Shown here: positions 33,415 through 42,637 of the stretch, piece by piece
Numbering within the stretch: position 1 is the stretch's first letter
How the letters are laid out: the number at the start of each line of letters is the position of its first letter
DNA from: Streptomyces sp. MspMP-M5
GTDB lineage: Bacteria > Actinomycetota > Actinomycetes > Streptomycetales > Streptomycetaceae
Direction of reading: 5' to 3'
DNA length: 64,000 nucleotides
Assembly (NCBI RefSeq): GCF_000373585.1
Contig: NZ_KB891853.1
Location: 222,812 to 286,811, forward strand
Made by a program: the position numbers and the translations under genes
The notes under the pieces: model-generated
The model's input: only the letters and a program-made list of their open reading frames with translations
Told to the model about the DNA's origin: nothing
The model's database searches: none

Positions 33415-34581
33415 ATGGCAACAGACACGCCCCACCCCGACGGCTCCGTGCCGAGCGAGGACGCGATCCGCGAAGCGCTCGCGACGGTCAACGACCCCGA
33501 GATCCACCGCCCCATCACCGAACTGGGGATGGTCAAATCGGTGGAGATCGCCGCGGACGGCTCGGTGGCGGTCGTGGTCTACCTCACGGTCTCCGGCTGC
33601 CCGATGCGCGAGACGATCATCAGCAACGTCCGCGAGGCCGTGGAGCGGGTGCCCGGGGTGACCGGCGCCTCGGTCGAGCTGGACGTGATGAGCGACGAGC
33701 AGCGCCGCGAGCTGGCGGCGTCGCTGCGCGGCGGCACCGCCGAGCGCGAGGTGCCGTTCGCCAAGCCCGGCTCGCTGACCCGGGTCTACGCCGTGGCCTC
33801 CGGCAAGGGCGGCGTCGGCAAGTCCTCGGTGACGGTCAACCTCGCCGCCGCGATGGCCGCCGACGGCCTCAAGGTCGGCGTGGTGGACGCCGACATCTAC
33901 GGCCACTCGGTGCCGCGGATGCTCGGCGCGGACGGCCGGCCCACCCAGGTCGAGAACATGATCATGCCCCCGTCGGCGAACGGCGTGAAGGTCATCTCGA
34001 TCGGCATGTTCACGCCGGGCAACGCCCCGGTGGTCTGGCGCGGCCCGATGCTGCACCGCGCCCTGCAGCAGTTCCTCGCCGACGTCTACTGGGGCGACCT
34101 CGACGTCCTGCTGCTGGACCTGCCCCCGGGCACCGGCGACATCGCCATCTCGGTGGCCCAGTTGGTGCCGAACGCCGAGATCCTGGTGGTCACCACCCCG
34201 CAGCAGGCCGCCGCCGAGGTCGCCGAGCGGGCCGGTTCGATCGCCGTGCAGACCCACCAGAAGATCGTCGGCGTGGTCGAGAACATGTCCGGGCTGCCCT
34301 GCCCGCACTGCGACGAGATGGTCGACGTCTTCGGCACCGGCGGCGGCGAGCGGGTCGCCGAGGGCCTGACGCGGACCACCGGCACCCAGGTCCCGGTGCT
34401 CGGCGCCATCCCGATCGACGTCCGGCTGCGCGAGGGCGGCGACGAGGGCAAGCCGGTGGTGCTGACCGACCCGGAGTCCCCCGCCGGTGCCGCGATCCGC
34501 GCCATCGCGGGCAAGCTGGGCGGCCGTCAGCGTGGCCTCTCGGGCATGTCGCTGGGGATCACCCCGCGCAACAAGTTCTGA
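33415..34581 (+). CDS. mrp: Mrp/ApbC-type Fe-S cluster carrier ATPase
   Basis: The protein has 388 residues. An N-terminal MIP18/DUF59 domain (VNDPEIHRPITELGM) is followed by a P-loop ATPase with deviant Walker A GKGGVGKS (about 128-135), Switch VDADIYGHS, LLDLPPGTGD and the CxxC pair LPCPHC that carries the bridging 4Fe-4S cluster. It delivers Fe-S clusters to apo-proteins in the cytosol. A -10 box 6 nt before the ATG suggests a leaderless mRNA. Confidence 0.93.
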   Translation: MATDTPHPDGSVPSEDAIREALATVNDPEIHRPITELGMVKSVEIAADGSVAVVVYLTVSGCPMRETIISNVREAVERVPGVTGASVELDVMSDEQRRELAASLRGGTAEREVPFAKPGSLTRVYAVASGKGGVGKSSVTVNLAAAMAADGLKVGVVDADIYGHSVPRMLGADGRPTQVENMIMPPSANGVKVISIGMFTPGNAPVVWRGPMLHRALQQFLADVYWGDLDVLLLDLPPGTGDIAISVAQLVPNAEILVVTTPQQAAAEVAERAGSIAVQTHQKIVGVVENMSGLPCPHCDEMVDVFGTGGGERVAEGLTRTTGTQVPVLGAIPIDVRLREGGDEGKPVVLTDPESPAGAAIRAIAGKLGGRQRGLSGMSLGITPRNKF

Positions 34582-34621
34582 GTCGCCCGCGGGCCGGCAG
34601 CCGGCCCCGTTCGGCATCGGG

Positions 34622-34649
34622 AAGGGCGGATCCGCTGGGGTCCGCCCTT
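34622..34649 (+). terminator. Terminator after mrp
   Basis: AAGGGCGGA and TCCGCCCTT with a 10-nt loop, followed by a T: one of few stems here with a short T-run. Confidence 0.8.
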
Positions 34650-34722
34650 TCGCGTGCGTCGTGCGCGCCGCACTACAGGGCGCACGAAATCGCGCACGCG
34701 CCCCCCATCTCGCGTCGGGCGC

Positions 34723-35370
34723 TCAACCCCCGTAGACGCTCAGGTCCTTGATCACCGAGAAGCCCAGGCCGTACGCGCTCATCCCCCGCCCGTAGGCACC
34801 CAGGTGCACCGCCTCCGGTCCCTCCTGGCCCGGCGATCCCGCGAGCACCCAGCCGTACTCGGACTCCCGGTAGCAGAACGGCGTCGGCACCCCGTCCACC
34901 GGGAGCATCAGCTCGCTCCAGGTCTCCTCGCCGAGGTCGTCGGCCAGCTCCCAGGCGATCGTGGTCTGCTGGTCCAGCCAGTCCTGGCGCAGCGTCCGGT
35001 CCATCTGGGTCGGCCAGGTGTGGGAGAGGAGACCGGAGCCGGCGAGCCAGGCCGCCGTCGAGATCGAGGTGGCCTCCAGGACGCCGGTGCCGTCCGCGCT
35101 GCGCCGCACGGGCCGGCTGGCGACCGTCACCACCACCGCGAAACGCTCGTCCTCCGGGCTCTCCACCTTTATCGTGGGCTCGACGCCGTGGCCGGTCGCG
35201 CCGTGCTCGACGGTGCCGTCCGCGGCCGAGCCGACCTGCATCAGCCAGCGTGGTCCGGTGAACGCCTCGTCGAGGCCGTACCACGGGAATGCGGCCAGCA
35301 GATAGCCGTCGACCTTCCGGCCGGTATCGGCGGACACCTCACGGGTGACTGTCCGACTCGTCGTCTCCAT
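34723..35370 (-). CDS. Conserved hypothetical protein, 215 residues
   Basis: The protein starts METTSRTVTREVSADTGRKV and contains aromatic-rich blocks (FPWYGLDEAFTGPRWL; TWPTQMDRTLRQDWLDQQ; YRESEYGWVLAG). It is soluble, with no membrane helix and no motif I recognise. ATG at 35370 has GAGGAGG about 11 nt upstream. It lies downstream of tatB on the same strand and converges with mrp. Confidence 0.7.
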   Translation of the reverse strand: METTSRTVTREVSADTGRKVDGYLLAAFPWYGLDEAFTGPRWLMQVGSAADGTVEHGATGHGVEPTIKVESPEDERFAVVVTVASRPVRRSADGTGVLEATSISTAAWLAGSGLLSHTWPTQMDRTLRQDWLDQQTTIAWELADDLGEETWSELMLPVDGVPTPFCYRESEYGWVLAGSPGQEGPEAVHLGAYGRGMSAYGLGFSVIKDLSVYGG

Positions 35371-35487
35371 CTGCGCGGAGCCTCCTCGTTGCCCTGCGTC
35401 GTGGGCGGCCCGCCCCCCTCAGGCGACCTCACCCCGGACACCGGGAGCATAGCCAGTGAGGTCAACACAGCCGGGCATACGAAATAC

Positions 35488-35964
35488 TCAGGTCGCGTCG
35501 GCGTCGAACGGCGGCGGCTCGCGCCGGGACGGGTCGGTGCTCTTGGTGAGCAGGTCCGGCCGGCCGGCCGACGCGGCGGGGGTTTCCTTGGAGAGGCTCA
35601 GGGGGCCGCCGGCGGACGCGGGGCGGGATGCGGTCTCCCGTACCGCCTCGGTGACCTCGGCCATCTCCTTCTTCAGATCGAAGCCCTCGCGGATCTCGGC
35701 GAGCTCCCGCAGGCCGTACTCGTCCTTCTCCAGGACGTGCTTGCGGACGAAGTTCCGCGGCTTGAGGTCCTCGAACTCGAAGTCCTTGAACTCCGGACCG
35801 AGCTCGTTGCGGATGTCCTCCTTGGCGCTGTCGGAGAACGCCCGGACCTTGCGGATGAACCCCGTCACGTCCTGGATGACCTTGGGCAGCTTGTCCGGCC
35901 CGAAGATGAGGACCGCGAGGACCACGAGAGCAACCAGTTCCAGGGGTCCTATGTCGAAGAACAC
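35488..35964 (-). CDS. tatB: Sec-independent translocase subunit TatB
   Basis: The protein has 158 residues. The N-terminal helix (FDIGPLELVALVVLAVLIFG), the FGPDKLP hinge and an amphipathic charged helix are those of TatB; the C-terminal half is a hydrophilic Ser/Pro/Glu-rich tail. GTG at 35964 is used because AAGGAG lies 8 nt upstream and the helix begins at once. It recruits twin-arginine substrates to TatC. It follows htrA, rseA and sigE on the same strand. Confidence 0.93.
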   Translation of the reverse strand: MFFDIGPLELVALVVLAVLIFGPDKLPKVIQDVTGFIRKVRAFSDSAKEDIRNELGPEFKDFEFEDLKPRNFVRKHVLEKDEYGLRELAEIREGFDLKKEMAEVTEAVRETASRPASAGGPLSLSKETPAASAGRPDLLTKSTDPSRREPPPFDADAT

Positions 35965-36081
35965 CGTGCAGCTCCTTGGGGTATCCGCGGCCTTCGGGGG
36001 CCTTTGGGCCAAGGCCGCCTCTCACGGTACCTGGCCCCGGGCGCCGGGCGGGAGTCGCCCGTACCAACACCGTACAAACGA

Positions 36082-38361
36082 TCAGCTCCCGGCCGAGGAA
36101 CCCAGTGTCAACCGGACGGACCGCTCCGCGCCGCCCCGCTGGACCGTCAGCGTGAGTGTGTCACCCGGCCGGTGGCTGCGGACCTTGATGATCAGCTCCT
36201 CGCCGCTGTGCACCGGCGCTCCGTCCACCTGGGTGATCACATCGCCCGGCCGGATGCCCGCCCTGGCCCCCGGGCCGCCGGGCGTGACCGGCGGCGCACC
36301 GGCCTTGGCGTCCCCGCCGACCTTGGCGCCGTCGCCGTCGTACTCCATCTCCAGCGTGACGCCGATGACCGGGTGGGTGGCCCGGCCGGTGTTGATCAGC
36401 TCCTCGGCCACCCGCTTCGCCTGGTTGATCGGTATGGCGAAGCCCAGCCCGATCGAGCCGCCCTGGCCGCCGCCGTCGAGCCCGCCGGTGCCACTGTCGG
36501 CCGCCCGGATCGCGCTGTTGATCCCGATCACCCGGGCCTTGGCGTCCACCAACGGACCGCCCGAATTGCCCGGGTTGATGGGTGCGTCGGTCTGCAGCGC
36601 GTCGACATACGAGACATCACCGCCGTCGGCCTTCTTGCCGCCCGCGGTGATCGGCCGCTGCTTGGCGCTGATGATCCCGGACGTGACGGTGTTGGCGAGG
36701 TCGTAGGGCGCGCCGATCGCCACCACCGGGTCGCCGACCTGCGCCGCGTCCGAATCGCCGAGGGTGAGCGGGTGCAGCCCGCTGACGCCCTCGACCTGCA
36801 CCACCGCGAGGTCGTAGCCGCCGTCCTTCCCGACGACCTTGGCCCGCGCGCTCTGCCCGCCGCTGAACGTCACCGATATCTCGCCGCCGGTGCCGGCCGG
36901 TTCGACGACGTGGTTGTTGGTGAGGATGTGCCCCTGCCGGTCGAGCACGAAGCCGGTGCCGGTGCCCTGCTCGGCGTTGCCGCGGACGTGCAGGGTCACC
37001 ACGCCGGGCAGCGCCGCCCGGGCGATCCCGGCGACGCTCTGCGGGCTGCGGCTGCCCCCGTCGCCGACGGCCTGCGGCAGCTTGATGTCGTCGATGCCGC
37101 CGTACCGCTCGATGTATGCGCCGGCCACCCCGCCGGCACCGCCCGCGAGCAGCGCGAACGCGAGGGCACCGGCCACCAGGGCCAGGCGCCGGCCGCGCCG
37201 CCGGGGCGGGCGCGCGGCGGCCGGGCCGGCGGGCCGGGGTGCGCTCCAGGGGTCGTACTGCTGCCATGCGCCGGGCACGGTGGGGGGCGGCGGGGCGAAG
37301 GCGGCGCGCGTGACGGGGCCCTCGGCGGCGCGCGCCGCTTCGAGAGCCGGGGGGACGGCGCCCGCACCGGGAGCCGCCGGGGGCGCGGGGCGGGGGCCGC
37401 CGTCGCCGGGGTGCGGGACGAAGCCGCCCGTCGGCCGGTCCGGCGCAGGGGGGCTCGCCGGTGCATGGAGGTCCCCCCGCTCGAACGGAGTGGAGAGTGG
37501 GGGAGGATTCGAGAGCGGGGAGAACGGCGCCTGCACCGGGGGAGCCGGGGCCCACGGCCCGGGACCGCCGTACGGGGGCGTGCCGTACGGGTCCTCGGGG
37601 TGCAGCGGCTGCTGCCGGGGCGTCGCGCCGCCGGGCGGGGCGGGCGGCACGGCGTCGGCCGGTGCGGCAGGGGGCGCGGTGTCGGCCGCGGCGGGGGCGC
37701 CGGGCGCCGGCACTTGCCCCAGCGTCATGGTCGCGGCGGCGGAGCGCTTGGCGAGGGTCGGGGTGGCGTCGGCGGGGACGGTGCCGGTGGAGGCGGACGC
37801 GGACGGTGCGGCCTCGGTGGGGGCGGTCTCGGTGGGGTGGGTGTCGGTGGCCTGTGGGGCGGGCGCCGGGGTGGCGTGGGGAGCTGGCGGGGTGTCAGCG
37901 ACGGGGGGCGCAGAAGCCTCGGATATCTCGGCCGAGGCGTCGGCCAACTCGCGGTCAGCGCAGCCCACTTGGGTGGCGCCGTCCGCTCGCGCGTCATCGT
38001 CGCGTCCGCTGTCGTCGGTGTGCTCGCTGCGCGCGCCGTGCCCACCGTCTTCGGCGTTCCCGGCACTCCCCGCATCCCCGACGTCCCGCGTACGCCGGGC
38101 GTCGTCGACGTGGCCGGCCTCCCGGGCGACACGGGGATCCCGGGTCTCCGCGGCCAGCCGGGCCGCGCCGGCCGCGGGCTCCGACGCCGCGTCGGGCGCC
38201 GGCTGCGGCGGGCGGACGACCCAGTCGCCCGACGTCTCCGCCCCGGGGGCGGCGGGCTCCGGGGCCGAGGCCGCCGCCCGAGCGGGCTGCCCGGGCGCCG
38301 GAGCCTGCTCCGGACGGCTCCACCACTTCAGCTTGGGCCCGGCGGCCTTCGCGTCGTCCAT
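36082..38361 (-). CDS. htrA: HtrA/DegP-like membrane-anchored serine protease with PDZ domain
   Basis: The protein has 759 residues, long for the family because of a ~385-residue low-complexity Pro/Ala/Gly-rich cytoplasmic segment. Then follow one membrane helix (about 392-415), the trypsin-like domain with catalytic His (ILTNNHVV), Asp (GYDLAVVQV) and Ser (NPGNSGGPLV), and a PDZ domain (GIRPGDVITQVDGAPVHS). ATG at 38361 has GGGAG 3 nt upstream. It degrades or refolds damaged envelope proteins and, next to sigE-rseA, probably serves the SigE envelope-stress response. Confidence 0.92.
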   Translation of the reverse strand: MDDAKAAGPKLKWWSRPEQAPAPGQPARAAASAPEPAAPGAETSGDWVVRPPQPAPDAASEPAAGAARLAAETRDPRVAREAGHVDDARRTRDVGDAGSAGNAEDGGHGARSEHTDDSGRDDDARADGATQVGCADRELADASAEISEASAPPVADTPPAPHATPAPAPQATDTHPTETAPTEAAPSASASTGTVPADATPTLAKRSAAATMTLGQVPAPGAPAAADTAPPAAPADAVPPAPPGGATPRQQPLHPEDPYGTPPYGGPGPWAPAPPVQAPFSPLSNPPPLSTPFERGDLHAPASPPAPDRPTGGFVPHPGDGGPRPAPPAAPGAGAVPPALEAARAAEGPVTRAAFAPPPPTVPGAWQQYDPWSAPRPAGPAAARPPRRRGRRLALVAGALAFALLAGGAGGVAGAYIERYGGIDDIKLPQAVGDGGSRSPQSVAGIARAALPGVVTLHVRGNAEQGTGTGFVLDRQGHILTNNHVVEPAGTGGEISVTFSGGQSARAKVVGKDGGYDLAVVQVEGVSGLHPLTLGDSDAAQVGDPVVAIGAPYDLANTVTSGIISAKQRPITAGGKKADGGDVSYVDALQTDAPINPGNSGGPLVDAKARVIGINSAIRAADSGTGGLDGGGQGGSIGLGFAIPINQAKRVAEELINTGRATHPVIGVTLEMEYDGDGAKVGGDAKAGAPPVTPGGPGARAGIRPGDVITQVDGAPVHSGEELIIKVRSHRPGDTLTLTVQRGGAERSVRLTLGSSAGS

Positions 38362-38410
38362 GTTCTCCCCAACAATTCGCCCGCGGCCCTGCGCGGGCCA
38401 CCGCCACCTG

Positions 38411-38462
38411 GGGCCTGTCCGGCGACAGGCCCGTGCGGCACGCGCCCCTGGGCAGGGGCGCG
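38411..38462 (-). terminator. Double hairpin between rseA and htrA
   Basis: Two perfect stems follow each other: 38411-38432 (GGGCCTGTC/GACAGGCCC, 4-nt loop) and 38441-38462 (CGCGCCCCTG/CAGGGGCGCG). They may terminate the sigE-rseA transcript or attenuate it before htrA. Confidence 0.6.
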
Positions 38463-38513
38463 CCGCCCGAGAAGGGATTCAACCAGTTCCGGGCCGGGGG
38501 TGCGCAGGGCCGG

Positions 38514-39458
38514 TCAGTGCGGACCGGAGGCGGCCGGGCCGGTGGGGGCCGACGAGCCGAGCAGCGGCCGCGTCGACTCCGGCGGCGGCAGCGGTGGCGG
38601 GGTGCGGCGGACCGGGGCGTTGCCGCTCGTGGCGGACAGCGGGGCGAAGCGGAACGCGGCCTCCGGGCCGGTGGCGGCGATCAGCGGCGAGAGGCCGAAG
38701 CGGCCGGGCGCCGGGCTGAAGGCCGGTACCGCGTCCGACGGGCGGCTCGCGCCGGGCGCGAACAGGGACATCGGGCTGGGCGCGGGCGCACCGGTCGGGT
38801 TGCTGACGGCGAGCCAGGACTCGGGGCGGGGCTCACGCGTCGTCAGGAAACCGTCGTCACCGGAGAGCGTGCGGGGGCCCGCCGCGGGACCGGCGCCGAG
38901 CGGGGTGACGGCGGTGCCGCTGCCCTCGGCGCGGGGGCCGGGGACGTCGACGGCCGCGTCCAGCGGGAGGGCGCCGCCGAGCGCGAACGCCGCCAGCGAG
39001 ACCGCACCGGCCGCCGCGAACGCCAGCCGGCGCCGCTGCGGTATGCCGCGCTCCGGCTCCTGCACCCGGAAGCCGCGCGCCCGGGACGGCGCGGAGACGG
39101 CCAGGGCGCCGCCGAGGTGCCGCTCCGCGGGGACATAGCCGAACGCACCGTCGCCGCGGGCGAACTCGCCGCGGCCGAAGGTGCCGTTGCCCAGCCGGCT
39201 GCCGGGGCCGCCGGACTCGCCGCCGGGCAGCTGCTGCAGACGCGCCAGCAGCCCCTCGGAGGGCCCGGGGGGCAGTGCCTGCGCGAACACGTTCTTCAAC
39301 CGACGCTGTTCATCGGCCTCCGCCTTGCACTTCCCGCACGTGGCGAGGTGCGCCAGCACCCGCTCGCGTGCGTCGTGGCCCAGTTCACCGTCGACCAGGG
39401 CCGCCAGGCGGTCGCCGAGATGCTGCTCGGCGGGGGACGGACCGCCACTTCCGCTCAC
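38514..39458 (-). CDS. rseA: Zinc-finger anti-sigma factor, RseA-like
   Basis: The protein has 314 residues. The N-terminal ZAS domain has [20 protein letters not shown] followed by CGKC, the HxxxCxxC zinc motif of anti-sigma factors. A hydrophobic segment (about 165-185) suggests a membrane span, with an extracytoplasmic Pro/Ala-rich C-terminus. GTG at 39458 overlaps the sigE stop by 4 bp, so the two are coupled. It should bind and inhibit SigE. Confidence 0.9.
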   Translation of the reverse strand: MSGSGGPSPAEQHLGDRLAALVDGELGHDARERVLAHLATCGKCKAEADEQRRLKNVFAQALPPGPSEGLLARLQQLPGGESGGPGSRLGNGTFGRGEFARGDGAFGYVPAERHLGGALAVSAPSRARGFRVQEPERGIPQRRRLAFAAAGAVSLAAFALGGALPLDAAVDVPGPRAEGSGTAVTPLGAGPAAGPRTLSGDDGFLTTREPRPESWLAVSNPTGAPAPSPMSLFAPGASRPSDAVPAFSPAPGRFGLSPLIAATGPEAAFRFAPLSATSGNAPVRRTPPPLPPPESTRPLLGSSAPTGPAASGPH

Positions 39459-40270
39459 GCGATTCCGACCTCCCTACCGGGCACCACGGCCAGGGTCCGC
39501 CGCTCCTGCCGCCGCTGCTCCTGGCGCTCCTCGGCCCGCGCCTCCGGCGAGCGGTGCTTGAGCGCCTTGCGCAGGTGGGACCGGCCCCGGTGGATCCGGC
39601 TGCGGACCGTACCGAGCTTGACGCCGAGGGTCGCGGCGATCTCCTCGTACGACAGGCCCTCGATGTCGCAGAGCACCACGGCGGCACGGAATTCGGGCGC
39701 GAGGGTGTCCAGCGCGTGCTGCACGTCCGCGTCGAAGTGGGTGTCGTCGAACTGCTGCTGCGGTGCGGGCTCCCGGCTGGGGAGCTTCTCGGCGGCGTCG
39801 TCACCGAGCGCGTCGAAGCGGATGCGCTGGCGGCGGCGGACCATGTCCAGGAAGAGGTTGGTGGTGATGCGGTGCAGCCAGCCCTCGAAGGTGCCGGGGG
39901 TGTACGTCGACAGCGAGCGGAAGACGCGGACGAACACCTCCTGCGTGAGGTCCTCGGCGTCGTGCTGATTGCCGGTGAGGCGGTAGGCGAGGCGGTAGAC
40001 CCGCGCGCTGTGCAGGCTGACGATCTCCTCCCAGGTGGGAGGAGACCACGCCTGCGCGTCCGCGTCGGCGGCGAAGGTCGCGGTGGGCGCGTCGGCGATG
40101 GGGGCCCCTCCCCTGGCCTTGGGGCCGTGAGGGCGGAATCGGTCAGCTGTGTTGGTCACGGATTTCGGCCCGGTGAACGACCGTCGCAAGCGCCTGCGCA
40201 CCCTTCGGTCACCCGCCGTAGCCGCACCTCCCCTGGTGGCTCTGGTGGTGTCCAGTAGAGCCCCTACCAT
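39455..40270 (-). CDS. sigE: ECF RNA polymerase sigma factor SigE
   Basis: The protein has 271 residues. Region 2 contains [20 protein letters not shown] and [17 protein letters not shown]; region 4 contains [20 protein letters not shown] followed by [11 protein letters not shown]. The ~75-residue N-terminal extension is usual for actinobacterial SigE. ATG at 40270 is chosen for GAGGTGG 5 nt upstream. It directs transcription of envelope-stress genes; anti-sigma factor, HtrA protease and TatB follow in order. Confidence 0.92.
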   Translation of the reverse strand: MVGALLDTTRATRGGAATAGDRRVRRRLRRSFTGPKSVTNTADRFRPHGPKARGGAPIADAPTATFAADADAQAWSPPTWEEIVSLHSARVYRLAYRLTGNQHDAEDLTQEVFVRVFRSLSTYTPGTFEGWLHRITTNLFLDMVRRRQRIRFDALGDDAAEKLPSREPAPQQQFDDTHFDADVQHALDTLAPEFRAAVVLCDIEGLSYEEIAATLGVKLGTVRSRIHRGRSHLRKALKHRSPEARAEERQEQRRQERRTLAVVPGREVGIA

Positions 40271-40447
40271 ATCCACCTCGCCCGTTAGCTCCGGATAAGC
40301 AGTTTTGACCAGCATTTGGTTCGACTTCTCGTGCTGCCGTGGCGCTCTCGCGGCCTCTTGCGCGGTATCCACCGGTGCGTCCCCCCGTCTCTCCCCCTGC
40401 CCTCTCCTAACGCCCGGTCCCATCTGCGGGTTCCCGCGCGCAGCGGA

Positions 40448-40453
40448 TACAGT
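40448..40453 (+). promoter_or_regulatory. -10 box for the O-methyltransferase
   Basis: TACAGT, 5 nt before a TTG at 40459. Transcription would begin at about 40460, leaving a short leader carrying AGGAGAGG before an ATT at 40489. Confidence 0.45.
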
Positions 40454-40458
40454 CACGG

Positions 40459-41142
40459 TTGCGTCAACTACGGGGACAGGAGAGGGCCATTACCGGCAAC
40501 CGGCAGACGAGCTTGGCATTCGCCGAGGCGTACGGCGCCGGGACCATCGACGACGCCGCCCACTCCGCCCTGCTCTGGTGCCGCGACCGCGCCCGGGAGC
40601 TCGGCGTCCGCGCCGTGAGCGCCGGCACCGGCGCGGCCCTGCGGATGCTGGCCGCCACCGCCGACGCCAAGGCCGTCGCCGAGATCGGCACCGGCACGGG
40701 GGTGTCGGGCATCTACCTCCTGCACGGCATGCGCCCGGACGGCGTGCTGACCACCGTGGACCTCGAACCGGAGCGGCAGGTCTTCGCCAAGCAGGCGTTC
40801 CGCGCCGCGGGCTTCGCCGGCAACCGCGCCCGCTTCATCCCCGGCCGGGCGCTGGACGTCCTGCCGCGCCTGGCGGACGGCGGCTACGACCTCGTCTTCT
40901 GCGACGGCGACCTCCTGGAGTGCCTGGAGTACCTCGCTGAATCGTTGCGTCTGCTGCGCCCCGGCGGCCTCGTCTGCTTCCAGGGCGTCTTCACCGACGG
41001 GCGGACGGTGGACTCCGCGGAGCAGCCGGCGGAGGTGCTGCGGGTCCGCGAGCTGCTGCGGGCCGTACGGGAGAGCAGCGCGCTGGCGCCGGCCCTGCTG
41101 CCGGTCGGCGACGGGCTGCTCTGCGCGGTCAAGCGCGCCTGA
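40459..41142 (+). CDS. Class I SAM-dependent O-methyltransferase
   Basis: The protein has 227 residues from TTG 40459. The SAM site reads [12 protein letters not shown]; the acidic loop TTVDLEPE, the DLVFCDGD metal-ligand region and a C-terminal [11 protein letters not shown] mark the Rv1220c/caffeoyl-CoA-type family. AGGAG ends 6 nt before an ATT codon at 40489 (ITGNRQTS), a much better start by spacing than TTG. I give the conventional start and regard ATT initiation as likely. It is divergent from sigE. The methyl acceptor is unknown. Confidence 0.88.
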   Translation: MRQLRGQERAITGNRQTSLAFAEAYGAGTIDDAAHSALLWCRDRARELGVRAVSAGTGAALRMLAATADAKAVAEIGTGTGVSGIYLLHGMRPDGVLTTVDLEPERQVFAKQAFRAAGFAGNRARFIPGRALDVLPRLADGGYDLVFCDGDLLECLEYLAESLRLLRPGGLVCFQGVFTDGRTVDSAEQPAEVLRVRELLRAVRESSALAPALLPVGDGLLCAVKRA

Positions 41143-41204
41143 GCCCGTCCGGCCCGGGCGCACGGCCCGCCCCTGCCGGAGCCCCCGTGCACGAGTACGC
41201 GAAA

Positions 41205-41255
41205 CGGCCCCGGCACGCGGCGCGCCGTTGATCGGCGTGCCGCGTGCCGGGGCCG
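41205..41255. terminator. Strong bidirectional terminator
   Basis: A 22-bp stem with one mismatch (41205-41226 with 41234-41255) and a 7-nt loop separates the methyltransferase from convergent DUF3117. Confidence 0.85.
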
Positions 41256-41318
41256 GGGTGTCCGGCTGAAGGTACCGGGGCGGGGACCCCGAGGACCGCA
41301 GCGGTTTCTCCGCCCTCG

Positions 41319-41486
41319 TCAGACGGTGACCTTCTCCAGGGCCTCACCCAGGGCCTTGGCCTCGTCGGGGGTCAGCTCGACGACGAGCCGACCGCCGCCT
41401 TCGAGCGGAACGCGCATGACGATGCCCCGCCCCTCCTTGGTCACCTCGAGCGGGCCGTCGCCCGTCCGCGGCTTCATGGCCGCCAT
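41319..41486 (-). CDS. DUF3117 protein, 55 residues
   Basis: The protein starts MAAMKPRTGDGPLEVTKEGR and continues with IVMRVPLEGGGRLVVELTPDE, a full-length match to the small actinobacterial DUF3117 family. The ATG at 41486 is preceded by GGAAGGGGAACGAGC. Function unknown, conservation very strong in the family as I recall it. It lies near the tag gene as in mycobacteria. Confidence 0.9.
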   Translation of the reverse strand: MAAMKPRTGDGPLEVTKEGRGIVMRVPLEGGGRLVVELTPDEAKALGEALEKVTV

Positions 41487-41809
41487 GCTCGTTCCCCTTC
41501 CTGAAACCAGCTCATCTCAGCCGACGGCCTGGATAGGCGCGTGTCACCGGCGTCGAACACATTGCTTCCAGGCCATTATCCCGCATCGAACGACCCGATG
41601 ACCAACATCAGGGGGCATCCCTTTGGCAACGCGCTCCCGCAAACCCACCCAATTCGGGGAGCGGGCTGCGATACTGCGCCACTCTCCGCCACCCGGCACG
41701 GCCACATTCTTTGACGTACGTCACATGCCCACTGCGGATGATCTCCGGCATCCTGGGCGCGGGCTGCCTCTGCCGGGCAGTCCAGAGCCGCGACGGAGGG
41801 GACTCCACT
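41487..41809. other. Divergent promoter region, DUF3117 / enoyl-CoA hydratase
   Basis: These 323 bp hold the palindrome at 41712-41723 overlapping a TTGACG -35-like box for the hydratase. An A/T-rich stretch near 41560-41580 may carry the DUF3117 promoter. No gene seen. Confidence 0.5.
41712..41723. promoter_or_regulatory. Perfect palindrome over a -35 box
   Basis: TGACGTACGTCA is self-complementary and overlaps TTGACG, about 90 bp before the hydratase ATG. A repressor site is likely. Confidence 0.5.
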
Positions 41810-42610
41810 ATGGCCGACACCGTGCTCTACGACGTGACCGACGGACTGGCGACGGTCACCCTCAACCGCCCCGACGCGATGAACGCGCTGAACACGGAGG
41901 CGAAGGTCGCCCTCCGGGACGTCCTGCGGGAGGCGGCCGCCGACCCGGCCGTGCGGGCGGTGCTGCTGACCGCCACCGGGCGCGCCTTCTGCGTCGGGCA
42001 GGACCTCAAGGAGCACATCGGGCTGCTGGCCGAGGACCGCGAGACCGGCGCGGGCCGCACCATGAACACCGTCCGGGAGCACTACAACCCCATCGTCACG
42101 GCGCTGGCCGGGATGCCCAAGCCGGTGGTGGCCGGGGTCAACGGGGTCGCCGCGGGCGCCGGGGCGGGCTTCGCGCTGGCCGCCGATTACCGCGTCGTCG
42201 CTGACACCGCCTCCTTCAACACCTCGTTCGCGGGGGTGGCGCTGACCGCGGACTCCGGGATGTCCTGGACGCTGCCGCGGCTGATCGGCCACGGCCGGGC
42301 CGCCGACCTGCTGCTCTTCCCGCGCTCGGTCGGCGCCCAGGAGGCCCTGGAACTGGGCATCGCCAACAAGGTCGTACCGGCCGACGAGTTGGCCGCACAG
42401 GCGTCGGCGGTGGCCCGCCGGCTGGCCGAGGGGCCGACCGCCGCCTACGCCGCGATCAAGGAGTCGCTGGCCCACGGCGCCGGGCACTCGCTCGTCGAGA
42501 CCCTGGCGAAGGAGGACGAACTGCAGGTCCGGGCCGGGGCCTCGGAGGACCACCACCGCGCCGTGGAGGCGTTCGTCAAGAAGGAGAAGCCGGTCTTCCT
42601 GGGGCGGTGA
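41810..42610 (+). CDS. Enoyl-CoA hydratase/isomerase family protein
   Basis: The 266-residue crotonase-fold protein has RPDAMNAL, the CoA oxyanion loop GRAFCVGQDLKEH and GVAAGAGAGFALAADYRV. In this subfamily (PaaG-like) an Asp near residue 137 replaces one of the two hydratase Glu residues, so it may be an isomerase. ATG at 41810 has CGGAGGGG about 8 nt upstream. It acts in fatty-acid or phenylacetate-type degradation; the exact substrate is unknown. Confidence 0.88.
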   Translation: MADTVLYDVTDGLATVTLNRPDAMNALNTEAKVALRDVLREAAADPAVRAVLLTATGRAFCVGQDLKEHIGLLAEDRETGAGRTMNTVREHYNPIVTALAGMPKPVVAGVNGVAAGAGAGFALAADYRVVADTASFNTSFAGVALTADSGMSWTLPRLIGHGRAADLLLFPRSVGAQEALELGIANKVVPADELAAQASAVARRLAEGPTAAYAAIKESLAHGAGHSLVETLAKEDELQVRAGASEDHHRAVEAFVKKEKPVFLGR

Positions 42611-42637
42611 TCCCGGCGCGCGGTGGCCGGGCGGCGG

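Noticed and set aside
37460..37506. C-rich/G-rich semi-palindrome inside the htrA low-complexity region
   Set aside because: Resembles dispersed Streptomyces palindromes, but the arms pair poorly and the region is disordered coding sequence; not reported as an element.
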